From Rhizobacter sp. Root1238 (lineage in GTDB: Bacteria > Pseudomonadota > Gammaproteobacteria > Burkholderiales > Burkholderiaceae_C): a stretch of DNA of 64,000 bases. Shown here in pieces: positions 15,758 through 26,107 of this stretch (the stretch's first letter is position 1; each line of letters starts with the position of its first letter). The notes beneath the pieces were generated by a model. That model worked only from the letters and a program-made list of their open reading frames with translations, searched no databases and was not told the DNA's origin. The position numbers were made by a program, and so were the translations under genes. The DNA lies in the NCBI RefSeq assembly GCF_001425825.1, contig NZ_LMDM01000034.1, positions 21,294 to 85,293 of the forward strand, given 5' to 3'.

Positions 15758-16297
15758 TTACGCCGCCGGTGCGGCCGGCGTGACGTGTGCCACGTCCTGG
15801 GTCACGTCGGCCACCGGCGCCTGCGTCAGGCCCTGCAGTTCGGCCGGGCTCAGGCGGAACACGCCCTTCGGATGCCCGGCCGCCGCCCAGATCTCGTCGA
15901 AGCGCAGCAGCTCGCGGTCGATCAGCGTCACCGGCGTGTTCGCATGCCCCACCGGCGACACGCCGCCGATCGTGAAGCCGGTGCGCGCCTTGACGAAATC
16001 GGCATCGGCACGGCCCAGTGCGCCGGCCAGCGCGGCCACCTTCTTCTCGTCGACGCGGCGGTCGCCCGAGGTCACGACCAGCACCGCGACGTCGTCGGCC
16101 CGGCGCCGGAAGATCACGCTCTTCGCGATCTGGCCCAGCTGCACGCCCAGCGCATCGGCCGCCTCCTGCGCGGTGCGGGCGTTCACCTGCAGCAGGATCG
16201 GCGCATGCGGGTGGCCCAGCGTGCCCAGCACCGCGCTGACGTGGCGGAAGCCGTCGGGCAGGTCCTGCAGTGCCTGCGTCGCTGAGAAATCGCTCAT
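15758..16297 (-). CDS. YbaK/EbsC-type aminoacyl-tRNA deacylase
   Basis: This 179-aa protein has the YbaK/ProX-like editing fold: IAKSVIFRRRADDVAVLVVTSGDRRVDEKK (the K-S and D-R-V-D-E-K-K elements, about 58-87) and TGFTIGGVSPVGH (about 106-118). Family members hydrolyse wrongly charged tRNAs in trans, such as Cys-tRNA(Pro) or Ala-tRNA(Pro). Its start overlaps the stop of HMG-CoA lyase (ATGA), an unrelated function, so the link is probably just operon packing. Which tRNA it edits cannot be told from sequence. Confidence 0.85.
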   Translation of the reverse strand: MSDFSATQALQDLPDGFRHVSAVLGTLGHPHAPILLQVNARTAQEAADALGVQLGQIAKSVIFRRRADDVAVLVVTSGDRRVDEKKVAALAGALGRADADFVKARTGFTIGGVSPVGHANTPVTLIDRELLRFDEIWAAAGHPKGVFRLSPAELQGLTQAPVADVTQDVAHVTPAAPAA

Positions 16298-17217
16298 GCC
16301 TTGACCTCCGCCGCGGCCGCCCGCTTCGCCAGCAGCGCCTTGCCGGCGCGCGACACCGGCGCGCGCCCCAGCACCTGCGAGATGTAGTTCCCGGCGTCGA
16401 CCAGCGCATCGAGGTCGATCCCGGTGTCGATGCCCAGCCCGTCCAGCATGAACAGCACGTCCTCGGTCGCGACGTTGCCGGTCGCACCCTTCGCATACGG
16501 GCAGCCACCCAGCCCGGCCGCGCTGGCGTCGAAGGTGTGCACGCCCATCTCGAGGCTGGCGTAGATGTTGGCCAGCGCCTGGCCGTAGGTGTCGTGGAAA
16601 TGCCCGCTCACCTCCACCAGCGGGTAGTGGCGCAGCGCGCGCTCCAGCGCCGCCTGCACCCGCTTCGGCGTGCCGACGCCGATGGTGTCGGCGACGCCGC
16701 AGTGGTCGACGCCGATGCCGCGCATCAGCCGCACGACGCGCTCGACCTCGTCGGGGCTGACCTCGCCCTGGTACGGGCAGCCGAGCGCGCACGAGATCGC
16801 GCCGCGCACCTTGATGCCGTTCGCATGCGCCGCGTCGACCACCGGGCGGAAGCGCTCGATGCTCTCTTCGATGCTGCAGTTGATGTTGCGCTGGCTGAAG
16901 GCCTCGGTGGCGGCTGCGAACACGACGATCTCGTCGGGCTTCGTCGCGAGCGCCGCCTCGAAGCCGCGCAGGTTCGGCGTCAGCACCGAGTAGCGCACGC
17001 CGGGCTTGCGCTGCAGGCCGGCCATCACCTCGGCGTTGTCGGCCATCTGCGGCACCCACTTGGGGCTGACGAAGCTGGTGACCTCGATCTCGCGCAGCCC
17101 GGCCGCCTGCAGCCGGTGCACCAGCTCGATCTTGTGCGCGGCGTCGACCTGCTTCGCTTCGTTCTGCAATCCATCGCGTGGACTGACATCGACCAGCGTG
17201 ACGTGGGTTGGAATCAT
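16294..17217 (-). CDS. liuE: Hydroxymethylglutaryl-CoA lyase
   Basis: This enzyme cleaves 3-hydroxy-3-methylglutaryl-CoA to acetoacetate and acetyl-CoA, the last step of leucine/isovalerate breakdown. The 307-aa length is typical. Signature parts are present: VDVSPRDGLQNE (metal and substrate Arg/Asp), SFVSPKWVPQMAD, GHFHDTYGQALAN (metal His pair) and GLGGCPYAKGATGNVATED with the catalytic Cys in GGCPYA. It lies 0.6 kb downstream of the methylcrotonyl-CoA carboxylase alpha gene on the same strand, separated by a convergent small gene, and is divergent from that gene with a 105-bp shared intergenic region. Confidence 0.95.
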   Translation of the reverse strand: MIPTHVTLVDVSPRDGLQNEAKQVDAAHKIELVHRLQAAGLREIEVTSFVSPKWVPQMADNAEVMAGLQRKPGVRYSVLTPNLRGFEAALATKPDEIVVFAAATEAFSQRNINCSIEESIERFRPVVDAAHANGIKVRGAISCALGCPYQGEVSPDEVERVVRLMRGIGVDHCGVADTIGVGTPKRVQAALERALRHYPLVEVSGHFHDTYGQALANIYASLEMGVHTFDASAAGLGGCPYAKGATGNVATEDVLFMLDGLGIDTGIDLDALVDAGNYISQVLGRAPVSRAGKALLAKRAAAAEVKA

Positions 17218-17322
17218 GACTTATGTCTCGATTGGAAGGACCGCGTGCGGCCACCCCCTTTGTCCGGGGATGGCGAGCCGTGCGGGGTCTGTCGAAGATA
17301 CCTGAACTGACTGGAGCACGTC

Positions 17323-17754
17323 GTGTCCACACCCGCCGAACTGCGCATCGCCACCCGAATCCACTTCGGCCTGAAGCAATGGCTTGGCGAAGGCATCGAC
17401 GTCGAGGTGATGCTGCGGCAGCCCGATGAGGCCCGCGAGATCCTGTTCGTGTGCCAGGCCTCCGGCAACGCCGAGTTGCAATCGCTGGCGCGGCAATGGG
17501 CCGATGCGAGCACCGAACGCAAGAAGGCGGCCCGGCCGCGCACGACGGTCGACAAGCCGGCCGCGCGCACCGCGGCACCGAAGGCGCCAGAGAAGACCAC
17601 CCCGGCGCGCGCCGCCGCCCGGCAAGACCTGGCCTGGGCCCGCGACACCAGCGGCTTCGGCATCACGCAACCGGCCGAGCTGGCACCGCCGGAGCCGGAC
17701 ACCGCCGGCGCGCGCTGGCACAAGCCGTCGAGCTGGCTGCGCCTGGTGTCATGA
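17323..17754 (+). CDS. Hypothetical basic, Ala/Pro-rich protein
   Basis: I do not recognise this 143-aa product. It starts at GTG 17323 after a GGAG element. Residues 1-62 look folded (IHFGLKQWLGEGIDVEVML, REILFVCQASGNAELQSLARQW), residues 63-100 are a disordered Lys/Ala/Pro-rich linker, and the tail ends WHKPSSWLRLVS. It sits alone on the plus strand between HMG-CoA lyase (divergent) and the carboxylase alpha gene (convergent). Codon choice matches the neighbours, which supports a real gene. Confidence 0.6.
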   Translation: MSTPAELRIATRIHFGLKQWLGEGIDVEVMLRQPDEAREILFVCQASGNAELQSLARQWADASTERKKAARPRTTVDKPAARTAAPKAPEKTTPARAAARQDLAWARDTSGFGITQPAELAPPEPDTAGARWHKPSSWLRLVS

Positions 17755-17857
17755 CGACCCCTCGCCCGGCGGGTACACCAGGCGATCCCCCGAGGGGATG
17801 CGGGCCGGCTTGGGGCGGCCCGGCGCTCGGCCCGCCAGTCATCGTCGTGCATCGAAC
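17755..17857. other. Convergent intergenic region with weak hairpin
   Basis: Between two convergent stops there is ATCCCC-CGA-GGGGAT at 17785-17799 and several GGCCCG/CGGGCC pieces, but no T-run. A factor-dependent or leaky terminator is possible; nothing stronger can be claimed. Confidence 0.3.
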
Positions 17858-19852
17858 CTAAGCGAGGCGCAGCAGCTCGCCACCTTCGCCCACTTGGTCA
17901 CCCGCTGAATAGAGCAGTTCCTGCACCGTGCCATCGCGCGGCGCGGTGATGGTGTGTTCCATCTTCATCGCCTCCAGCACCGCCAGCGGCTGGCCCTGCT
18001 TCACCTGATCGCCCACCTTCGCCAGGAAGGCCACCACCTTGCCCGGCATCGGCGCGCTCAACCGCCCGCCTTCGGCCGCGCCGTCGCCGGCATGCGCCAG
18101 CAGGTCGACCTCGCCGGCCAGCGCCGAGCCCTCGGGCGCGAACACCGCAATGCGCTCGCCCACCGCATACACCGTCAGCACCCAGCGGCGCCCGCCGACC
18201 ACCACCACGTGGCGTTGCGCCGACAGCGACTGCGCCGAGAACGCATGCCGCTCGCCGCCGACCGCCAGCGTCATCGCGCCGCGGTGGTTGCGCTCCAGCA
18301 TCACCGTGTGGTGCGCACCCTGCAGCTCGATGTCGAAGCGCCGCTGCGCGCCGCCGTGCAGCCGCCAGCCGTCGCGCCGCGACCACGGGTCGTCGGTCTG
18401 CAACGCGGCCTCGGCCGCGATCGCGTGCGCGACGACGCCCGCCGCCACGCAGGCCAGCGGCAGCGGCGGCGCCTCGAACAGCGCGACGCGCTCGCGTTCG
18501 ATCAACGCGGTGTCGAGGTCGGCCGTCGCGAACGACCGGCTGCCGACGACCCGCCGCAGGAACGCGACGTTGGTGTGCAGCCCGACGATGTGCGTCTGCG
18601 CCAGCGCCGCATCCAGCCGCGCGAGCGCCTGCGCGCGGTCGGCGCCCCAGACGATCAGCTTGGCGATCATCGAGTCGTAGTAGGGCGAGATCGCATCGCC
18701 TTCGCGCACGCCGGCATCGAGCCGCAGCTCGCCGCGCTCGAACCCGGCGGCGGTGTCGGGCGTGCGGAACACCTGCAGCGTGCCGGTGGCCGGCAGGAAC
18801 TGGGCGTCGGGGTTCTCGGCGCACAGGCGGGCTTCGATCGCATGGCCGTGGATGCGCAGCTGGTCCTGCGCCAGCGGCAGCGGCTCGCCGGCGGCGACGC
18901 GCAGTTGCCACTCGACCAGGTCGAGCCCGGTGATCGCCTCGGTCACCGGGTGCTCGACCTGCAGCCGGGTGTTCATCTCCATGAAGTAGAAGCGCAGGTC
19001 GCCATCGGCCGCGGGCTCGGCGATGAACTCGACCGTGCCGGCGCCCACGTAGCCCACCGCCTGCGCCGCCGCGACCGCGGCCTGGCCCATCTCGCGCCGC
19101 CGCGCCTCGGTCATGCCGGGCGCCGGCGCTTCTTCCAGCACCTTCTGGTGGCGGCGCTGCACCGAGCAGTCGCGCTCGAACAGGTAGACGCAGCGGCCGT
19201 GCGCATCGGCGAACACCTGGATCTCGATGTGGCGCGGCCGGGTCACGTAGCGCTCGACCAGCACCGCGTCGTCGCCGAAGCTGTTGATCGCCTCGCGCTT
19301 GCACGAGGCCAGCGCGTCCTGGAACTCGGCCGACGAGGCCACCGCCCGCATGCCCTTGCCACCGCCGCCGGCGCTGGCCTTGATCAGCACCGGGTAGCCG
19401 ATGCGGTCGGCCTCGCGCTGCAGCAGCTGCGGGTCCTGGTCGGCCCCGTGGTAGCCGGGCACCAGCGGCACGCCGGCCTCGGCCATCAGCCGCTTCGATT
19501 CGGCCTTCAGCCCCATCGCCTGGATCGCCGACGGCGGCGGGCCGATGAAGACCAGCCCGGCATCGGCGCAGGCCTGCGCGAACTCCTCGTTCTCGCTGAG
19601 GAAGCCGTAGCCCGGGTGGATGGCCTGCGCGCCGGTGGCCTGCGCGGCCGCGATGATGCGGTCGCCGCGCAGGTAGCTCTCTTTCGGCGCCGGGCCGCCG
19701 AGGTGCACCGCCTCGTCGCAGGCCTGCACGTGCTTCGCGTCGGCATCGGCGTCGGAATACACCGCGACGGTGCGGATGCCGAGCTTGCGCGCGGTGGCCG
19801 CGACGCGGCAGGCGATCTCGCCACGGTTGGCGATCAGGATCTTGTTGAACAT
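17858..19852 (-). CDS. liuD: 3-methylcrotonyl-CoA carboxylase biotin-containing (alpha) subunit
   Basis: The 664-aa product carries biotin carboxylase and biotin carrier domains. It starts MFNKILIANRGEIACRV at ATG 19852. The biotin carboxylase part has KASAGGGGKGMR (ATP glycine loop), FERDCSVQRRHQKVLEEAP, FMEMNTRLQVEHPVTE and the YDSMIAKLIVWG subdomain. The last 75 residues are the biotinyl domain, with the target lysine in VLEAMKMEHTI. With LiuB (23335) it carboxylates 3-methylcrotonyl-CoA in leucine degradation. Length and the gene partners exclude acetyl-CoA carboxylase AccC, which lacks the carrier; propionyl-CoA carboxylase is the less likely alternative. Confidence 0.93.
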   Translation of the reverse strand: MFNKILIANRGEIACRVAATARKLGIRTVAVYSDADADAKHVQACDEAVHLGGPAPKESYLRGDRIIAAAQATGAQAIHPGYGFLSENEEFAQACADAGLVFIGPPPSAIQAMGLKAESKRLMAEAGVPLVPGYHGADQDPQLLQREADRIGYPVLIKASAGGGGKGMRAVASSAEFQDALASCKREAINSFGDDAVLVERYVTRPRHIEIQVFADAHGRCVYLFERDCSVQRRHQKVLEEAPAPGMTEARRREMGQAAVAAAQAVGYVGAGTVEFIAEPAADGDLRFYFMEMNTRLQVEHPVTEAITGLDLVEWQLRVAAGEPLPLAQDQLRIHGHAIEARLCAENPDAQFLPATGTLQVFRTPDTAAGFERGELRLDAGVREGDAISPYYDSMIAKLIVWGADRAQALARLDAALAQTHIVGLHTNVAFLRRVVGSRSFATADLDTALIERERVALFEAPPLPLACVAAGVVAHAIAAEAALQTDDPWSRRDGWRLHGGAQRRFDIELQGAHHTVMLERNHRGAMTLAVGGERHAFSAQSLSAQRHVVVVGGRRWVLTVYAVGERIAVFAPEGSALAGEVDLLAHAGDGAAEGGRLSAPMPGKVVAFLAKVGDQVKQGQPLAVLEAMKMEHTITAPRDGTVQELLYSAGDQVGEGGELLRLA

Positions 19853-19866
19853 CGTTGTCTCCGGAA

Positions 19867-21051
19867 TCAGGGCGTCCACACCACGTCGTTGTCGACCGCG
19901 TACAGCTTGCAGGGCTCGCCCTTGCGCTGGCAGAAGCCGAGGGCGCGGCCGATGGCCCAGTCGCCGCTGGCGGTGCCGGCCGCGCCGTTCGGGCCGACGG
20001 CGTAGGCGCGCGGCAGCTTCGAGGCGAGGAACTTGCGGTAGTGGCCTTCGCGCGTGGCGGCGCTGACCGGCACCTTGTCGACCTCGTCGACGGCCGCGAA
20101 CGATGAGGCCGGCGGACGCGCGACCACGCCCGGCGTGTCGAAGCCGAGCTTCGCGAGAAAGGCCTCGGCGAACGGCACCCAGTGGTCCAGGTCGAAGTTC
20201 ACTGCGCCGTGGCCGTTCTGGCCGGCTGCGGCCAACTGGTGGAACTCGGCCTTGCCGCCACCGGCGGTCCAGGCTTCGTGCCAGCGGCGCGGCACGTCCG
20301 GCCCCCAGTAGAGGTCGTTCTCCCAGTACAGCCACAGCATTGGCGCCGACGCACCGCGGGCCTGTTCCTTCCACAGCGCCTCGACCTGCTGAGGGCTGCA
20401 CGGATTGCGCGGCCGGCCCTCCGGATCACCGCCGCTGCCGCCCGAGAAATTGATCGCACCCACCAGGCCGGGCGGGTGCCGCGACACGGTGGACACCGCC
20501 GTCAGGCCGCCAGCCGACTGGCCCATGACGAGCCAGCGCGAGGTGTCGATGTAGGGCAGCGTCTTCGCGAACGCCAGGGTCGCGAGCACCTGGTCGGCCA
20601 CCGCGACCGCCATCGGCCCGGGACGCCGCGATTGGCAGGTGCCGGTGTCCTCCGGGTCGAAATCGCCATACGTGTCGGCATAGCCCACGCGCGTCGGCAG
20701 CAGCACCGCGAACCCCTTGCCGACGAGGTAGCGCGACAGCCACTCGTAGCGCTGGCGGCCTTGCGCCGATCGCTTCTCGGCCGTGGCACGGCCGTGGTTC
20801 ATGATGACCAGCGGAAACGGTCCGTCGCCTGCCGGGCGGAAGATCATCACCGGGATCTGCCGCGTCTGCTGCTTGCCGTAGAGGTCGGTCACGGTGACGC
20901 TGATGAACTGCGTCTGCTCGCGCAGGTCCTTCAGCACGGCCGCCTCGTCAGGGGCCTGCGCCTGCGCGCCGGCCCCTGCACACCACAGGCCCAGCAACAG
21001 CACGGCTGCAAGCCGCGCCCCGGTCGATGCCGATGTCCAGCCTGCTTTCAA
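19867..21051 (-). CDS. Exported alpha/beta hydrolase (dienelactone hydrolase-like)
   Basis: The 394-aa product has a signal peptide (AAVLLLGLWCAGAGAQAQA). No ATG lies near the signal peptide; a TTG at 21051 has GGAGAG just upstream and overlaps the previous stop as TTGA, so I take it as start. The fold shows PLVIMNHGRA (oxyanion region), the nucleophile elbow MGQSAGGLTA, WLYWENDLYW (acid region) and GQNGHGAVNF with the likely catalytic His. The C-terminal 110 residues are extra. It lies between the leucine-degradation genes DUF4126/liuC and liuD, 14 bases before liuD, yet has no evident leucine role. Substrate unknown. Confidence 0.75.
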   Translation of the reverse strand: MKAGWTSASTGARLAAVLLLGLWCAGAGAQAQAPDEAAVLKDLREQTQFISVTVTDLYGKQQTRQIPVMIFRPAGDGPFPLVIMNHGRATAEKRSAQGRQRYEWLSRYLVGKGFAVLLPTRVGYADTYGDFDPEDTGTCQSRRPGPMAVAVADQVLATLAFAKTLPYIDTSRWLVMGQSAGGLTAVSTVSRHPPGLVGAINFSGGSGGDPEGRPRNPCSPQQVEALWKEQARGASAPMLWLYWENDLYWGPDVPRRWHEAWTAGGGKAEFHQLAAAGQNGHGAVNFDLDHWVPFAEAFLAKLGFDTPGVVARPPASSFAAVDEVDKVPVSAATREGHYRKFLASKLPRAYAVGPNGAAGTASGDWAIGRALGFCQRKGEPCKLYAVDNDVVWTP

Positions 21052-21674
21052 GATCTCTCCCTGACGGTCGCGCCGGTGCCGCGCGACATGGCGGAAAAGC
21101 GGCGCACCAGCTGCCGCAGGAATTTCGCGAGCACCCACACCAGCGCCGCCGACACCGCGAGCGCGAGCACCAGGAACGCCGCCAACACCAGCGGATGTGT
21201 CCACGACAGCCACAGCACCGCCGGCACCAGCCCGTCGCCCAGCAGCGACAGGCCGATGTTCGAGAACGGCTCCGGCGAGGTGTTGGCGGCCGCGCGCGTG
21301 GTGGCCTTCGCGACGTGGCTGCTGGCCGCCAGCCCGCCACCCAGCACCGCCGCGATCGCCGCCCACGTGGCCTGGTCGGCGCCGAACACCGCGGCGGCCA
21401 GCGCCGCGCCGGCCGGGATGCGCAGCACGGTGTGCAGCACGTCCCACAGGCTGTCGACGCCGGGAATCTTGTCGGCGAAGAACTCGATGCACAGCATCAC
21501 CCCGCTCGCGCCCAGCATCAGCGGATGCTGCAGCAGACGCAACCCGTGCGGCAGCTCGATCCAGCCCAGCGCGCCGGCCGCACCGGTCAGGAACAGCACC
21601 GCATACAGGCGCAGCCCGCTGGCCCAGCCGAGCGCGGCGGCGATCGCGAGCAGTTGCGGCGTGTCGAGGTTCAT
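21048..21674 (-). CDS. DUF4126 integral membrane protein
   Basis: The 208-aa product has a GASGVMLCIEFFADKIPGVDSLWDVLHT stretch typical of DUF4126 and about five membrane helices, with a basic cytoplasmic end (FLRQLVRRFSAMSRG). Family function is unknown. It starts eight bases after liuC and ends in the TTGA overlap with the hydrolase, so it is translated within the carboxylase operon. This placement recurs in relatives as far as I recall, but no role in leucine use is known. Confidence 0.85.
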   Translation of the reverse strand: MNLDTPQLLAIAAALGWASGLRLYAVLFLTGAAGALGWIELPHGLRLLQHPLMLGASGVMLCIEFFADKIPGVDSLWDVLHTVLRIPAGAALAAAVFGADQATWAAIAAVLGGGLAASSHVAKATTRAAANTSPEPFSNIGLSLLGDGLVPAVLWLSWTHPLVLAAFLVLALAVSAALVWVLAKFLRQLVRRFSAMSRGTGATVRERS

Positions 21675-21681
21675 CGCGGGC

Positions 21682-22473
21682 TCAATCCGGCGCCAGCCAC
21701 GACGGCTTGCGCTTGGCCAGGAAGGCCTGCACGCCCTCGCGCCCTTCGTCGCTCGCGCGGATGTCGGCGATGCGGCGCGCGGTGTCCTCGCGCAGCGCCG
21801 CCGTGATCGGCTGGCCGGCGATGTCCTGCACCAGCCGCTTGCAGGCGCGTGCCGCCATCGGGCCGTTGGCGACCAGCGCGGCGACGATCTCGTCGACCTT
21901 GGCGTCCAGCGCATCGGCGGCACAGACCTCGTGCACGAAGCCGAGCGCATGCGCCTGCGTGGCCGTGAAGCGCTCGGCCGTCACCAGGTAGCGGCGCGAG
22001 GCCTGCTCGCCCAGCGCGCGGATCACGTAGGGGCTGATGGTGCCGGGCAGCAGGCCGAGCTTCGCCTCGCTGAGGCAGAAGGCAGCCGCGTCGGACGCCA
22101 CCAGCACGTCGCACACCGCGGCCAGGCCGACGCCACCGGCATAGCAGTCGCCGTGGACGCGACCGACCACCGGCACCGGGCAACTCCAGATCGTCCACAG
22201 CATGTCCGCCAGCGCCTGCGCGTCGGCGCGGTTCTGCTCCCAGCTGTAGTCGGCCATCGCGCGCATCCACGCCAGGTCGGCGCCGGCGCAGAAGGCCTTG
22301 CCGTGGCCGCCCAGCACGATCGCGCGCAGGCCGGTGTCGGCACCCAGCGTGGCGAAGGTGTCCCGCAACTCGGCAATGACGCCGTCGTTGAAGGCGTTGC
22401 GAACGTCGGGGCGGTTCAGCCACACCGTGGCCACATGGGCCGATGGTCGGCGGATGTCGAGGGTGGCGCTCAT
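21682..22473 (-). CDS. liuC: Enoyl-CoA hydratase, probable methylglutaconyl-CoA hydratase
   Basis: The 263-aa crotonase-fold protein has GKAFCAGADLAWMR (oxyanion hole, about 57-70) and GDCYAGGVGLAAVCDVLVA followed by FCLSEAKLGLLPGTISPYV, in which the acidic residue of SEAK and the LGLLPG motif fit true hydratases. Between the two carboxylase subunit genes it is best read as the hydratase making HMG-CoA from 3-methylglutaconyl-CoA. ATG 22473 is preferred over an in-frame ATG 12 codons upstream because the family starts here. The assignment to LiuC rests on context. Confidence 0.87.
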   Translation of the reverse strand: MSATLDIRRPSAHVATVWLNRPDVRNAFNDGVIAELRDTFATLGADTGLRAIVLGGHGKAFCAGADLAWMRAMADYSWEQNRADAQALADMLWTIWSCPVPVVGRVHGDCYAGGVGLAAVCDVLVASDAAAFCLSEAKLGLLPGTISPYVIRALGEQASRRYLVTAERFTATQAHALGFVHEVCAADALDAKVDEIVAALVANGPMAARACKRLVQDIAGQPITAALREDTARRIADIRASDEGREGVQAFLAKRKPSWLAPD

Positions 22474-22531
22474 CACACCGCGCCCTCGGATCCGGGAGCC
22501 GGCTGCCATCCCGGCAGCCGGGCTTCAACGC

Positions 22532-23161
22532 TCAGCGTTGCGCGGTGGCGGCCGGAGCAGCCGGTGCGGGCGCCGAGGAAACGGCCGCAGGCGGCGTCTC
22601 GTCCGCCGGCTTGACCGCGACAACCAGCTTCTCCAGTTCGGCAACCGTCATCTCGGAGAACTTGTCGTAGAGCCAGTTCATGCGCAGGGCTTCCTGACCG
22701 CCGCCCAGGCCGCCGAAGGCATAGCTCGCCTCGACCTTGAAGCTGGCGACCGGCTTGCCGGCGGCGTCCAGCAGACGGACCGTGCCGTTCACGTGGTCGT
22801 TGCCCGCCATGAACCCGAGCAGCACGGCGGCGACCGACGAGCGCACCCGGATGTCGGTCACGGTGATCTCGACCTGGTGCGTCGCCGTCGGCCCGATGAG
22901 GCTCTTGTCCTCGAGGCGCCGCCGCATGTTCGCCGCCAGCTCGTCCCGGTTGAACTGGCGGTTGTCCTCCTGCTGCTTGGTCGCCTCGGGCGACAGCCGC
23001 GCCACCACCTTCACCACACCCGGCACGCGCGCCGTCGTGGCAGGCAGCGATTGCGCGTCGTCGCGCTTGATCGTTCCCGCGCAGCCGGCCAACATCGCCA
23101 CCACCAGACCCGCGAACGCGATCCGCCATGCGCCAGCGGCGCACTTGTTCCAGTCTTGCAT
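22532..23161 (-). CDS. Lipoprotein, DUF4410-like
   Basis: The 209-aa product has a lipoprotein signal (AFAGLVVAMLAGCAG; Cys near residue 27) after a strong GGAGGT site. The mature part has RDELAANMRRRL, HQVEITVTDIRVRSS and a Gly-rich hydrophobic stretch (AAVLLGFMAGNDHVNGTVRL), similar to DUF4410 and related periplasmic proteins, then an Ala/Pro tail. It interrupts the liu operon between liuB and liuC. Function unknown; it probably has its own promoter in the 173-bp gap upstream. Confidence 0.65.
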   Translation of the reverse strand: MQDWNKCAAGAWRIAFAGLVVAMLAGCAGTIKRDDAQSLPATTARVPGVVKVVARLSPEATKQQEDNRQFNRDELAANMRRRLEDKSLIGPTATHQVEITVTDIRVRSSVAAVLLGFMAGNDHVNGTVRLLDAAGKPVASFKVEASYAFGGLGGGQEALRMNWLYDKFSEMTVAELEKLVVAVKPADETPPAAVSSAPAPAAPAATAQR

Positions 23162-23334
23162 CTCCGACCTCCGTGTTATTGAGCCGCGGATGGTAGAGAC
23201 AGATCGTGAATGCCAAGCCGGCATCCCCAAAGAGAAGGACGGCGGGCGTGAAGAACTGCCCGGCGCGCCGGAGGTCGGGGGCGGAAGTCATGCGCGTGTA
23301 GTCGCTTCTGCAGGGAGCATCCATGCCATCGCCC

Positions 23335-24942
<1,608 letters not shown>

Positions 24943-25064
24943 GGAGTCTCCTGGGCGCGCGGTCGCCGGCGCCGCGCTGGGCGAAGTCTAGGCCTGCGCA
25001 GCATACGCAGCCGGGGGCCGCATCGGCGGCCATGCAGGTTGCAAATCGTGCCAGACTTGCCGGC

Positions 25065-26099
25065 ATGCCCCGAGCCACGCCCCCCAAGCCGCCTCCGCTG
25101 CGCGGCAGCCGCACCGCCGCCACGCCGATGGCCTTCGTGCGTGCCGTGGTGCTGGCGTACGAACGCTACGGCGTCGATCCGCGCGGCGCGCTGCAGCAGG
25201 CACAAATCACGCCAGCCGAACTGCGGCGCAGCGAGGCCCGCATCACCGCCGCGCAGATGGAAGCCCTGTGCGCGTTCGCGATGCAGGAGCTCGACGACGA
25301 AGCGCTCGGCTGGTTCTCGCGCAAGCTGCCGTGGGGCAGCTACGGCATGCTGTGCCGGGCCTCGATCACATCGCCGACGCTCGGCGTGGCCTTGAAGCGC
25401 TGGTGCCGGCACCACCGGCTGCTGACCGACGACCTGGTGCTCGACCTGGCGGTGGACGGCCCGCTCGCGACCATCACGCTCGACGAGCACCGCCGCTTCG
25501 GCGCGCTGCGCGAGTTCTGCCTGGTCACCAGCCTGCGCTACCTGCACGGCTTCGCGTGCTGGGCGGTCGATTCGCGGATCGCGCTGCGCGATGCGCGCTT
25601 CCCGTTCGCCGCGCCGCCGCACCGCGACGTCTACCCGGTGCTGTTCCCCGGCGCGGTGCAGTTCGACGCGCCGCAGGCCGGCTTCAGCTTCGACGCGCAG
25701 GACCTGGCAATGCCGCTGCGGCGCGACGAACGCGCGCTGCAATCGATGCTGCAGCGCGCGCTGCCGCTGACGGTGCTGCCCTACCGGCGCGACCGGCTGC
25801 TGGCGCGCCGCGTGCGCGAGCTGCTGCGGCAGGATGCCGCGCGGCTCGGCACCGCGGATGCGTTGGCGCAGGCGCTGAATCTTTCAGTGCGCAGCCTGCA
25901 CCGGCAGCTGAAGGACGAAGGCGTCGGCCTGCAGGCCTTGAAGGACGAGGTGCGGCGCGACCAGGCCTGCGAGCTGCTGCTGCGCACCGACCGGCCTGTG
26001 AAACAGGTCGCGCAGGCGGTCGGATTCGACAACGACAAGAGCTTCGCGCGGGCGTTCAAGCAGTGGACCGGCAAGTCGCCGCGCGAATTCCGCAACTAG
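25065..26099 (+). CDS. AraC-family transcriptional regulator
   Basis: The 344-aa regulator has an N-terminal AraC-binding-like domain (DUF about 30-210, with ITAAQMEALCAFAMQELDDEALGWFSRKLPWGSYGM) and a C-terminal AraC helix-turn-helix pair (ADALAQALNLSVRSLHRQLKDEG, VKQVAQAVGFDNDKSFARAFKQWTGKSPREFRN). It is divergent from liuB with 122 bp between, so it is a candidate activator of the carboxylase operon, in addition to LiuR elsewhere. An ATG 11 codons upstream is possible. No effector can be named. Confidence 0.85.
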   Translation: MPRATPPKPPPLRGSRTAATPMAFVRAVVLAYERYGVDPRGALQQAQITPAELRRSEARITAAQMEALCAFAMQELDDEALGWFSRKLPWGSYGMLCRASITSPTLGVALKRWCRHHRLLTDDLVLDLAVDGPLATITLDEHRRFGALREFCLVTSLRYLHGFACWAVDSRIALRDARFPFAAPPHRDVYPVLFPGAVQFDAPQAGFSFDAQDLAMPLRRDERALQSMLQRALPLTVLPYRRDRLLARRVRELLRQDAARLGTADALAQALNLSVRSLHRQLKDEGVGLQALKDEVRRDQACELLLRTDRPVKQVAQAVGFDNDKSFARAFKQWTGKSPREFRN

Positions 26100-26107
26100 C
26101 ACCCGGG

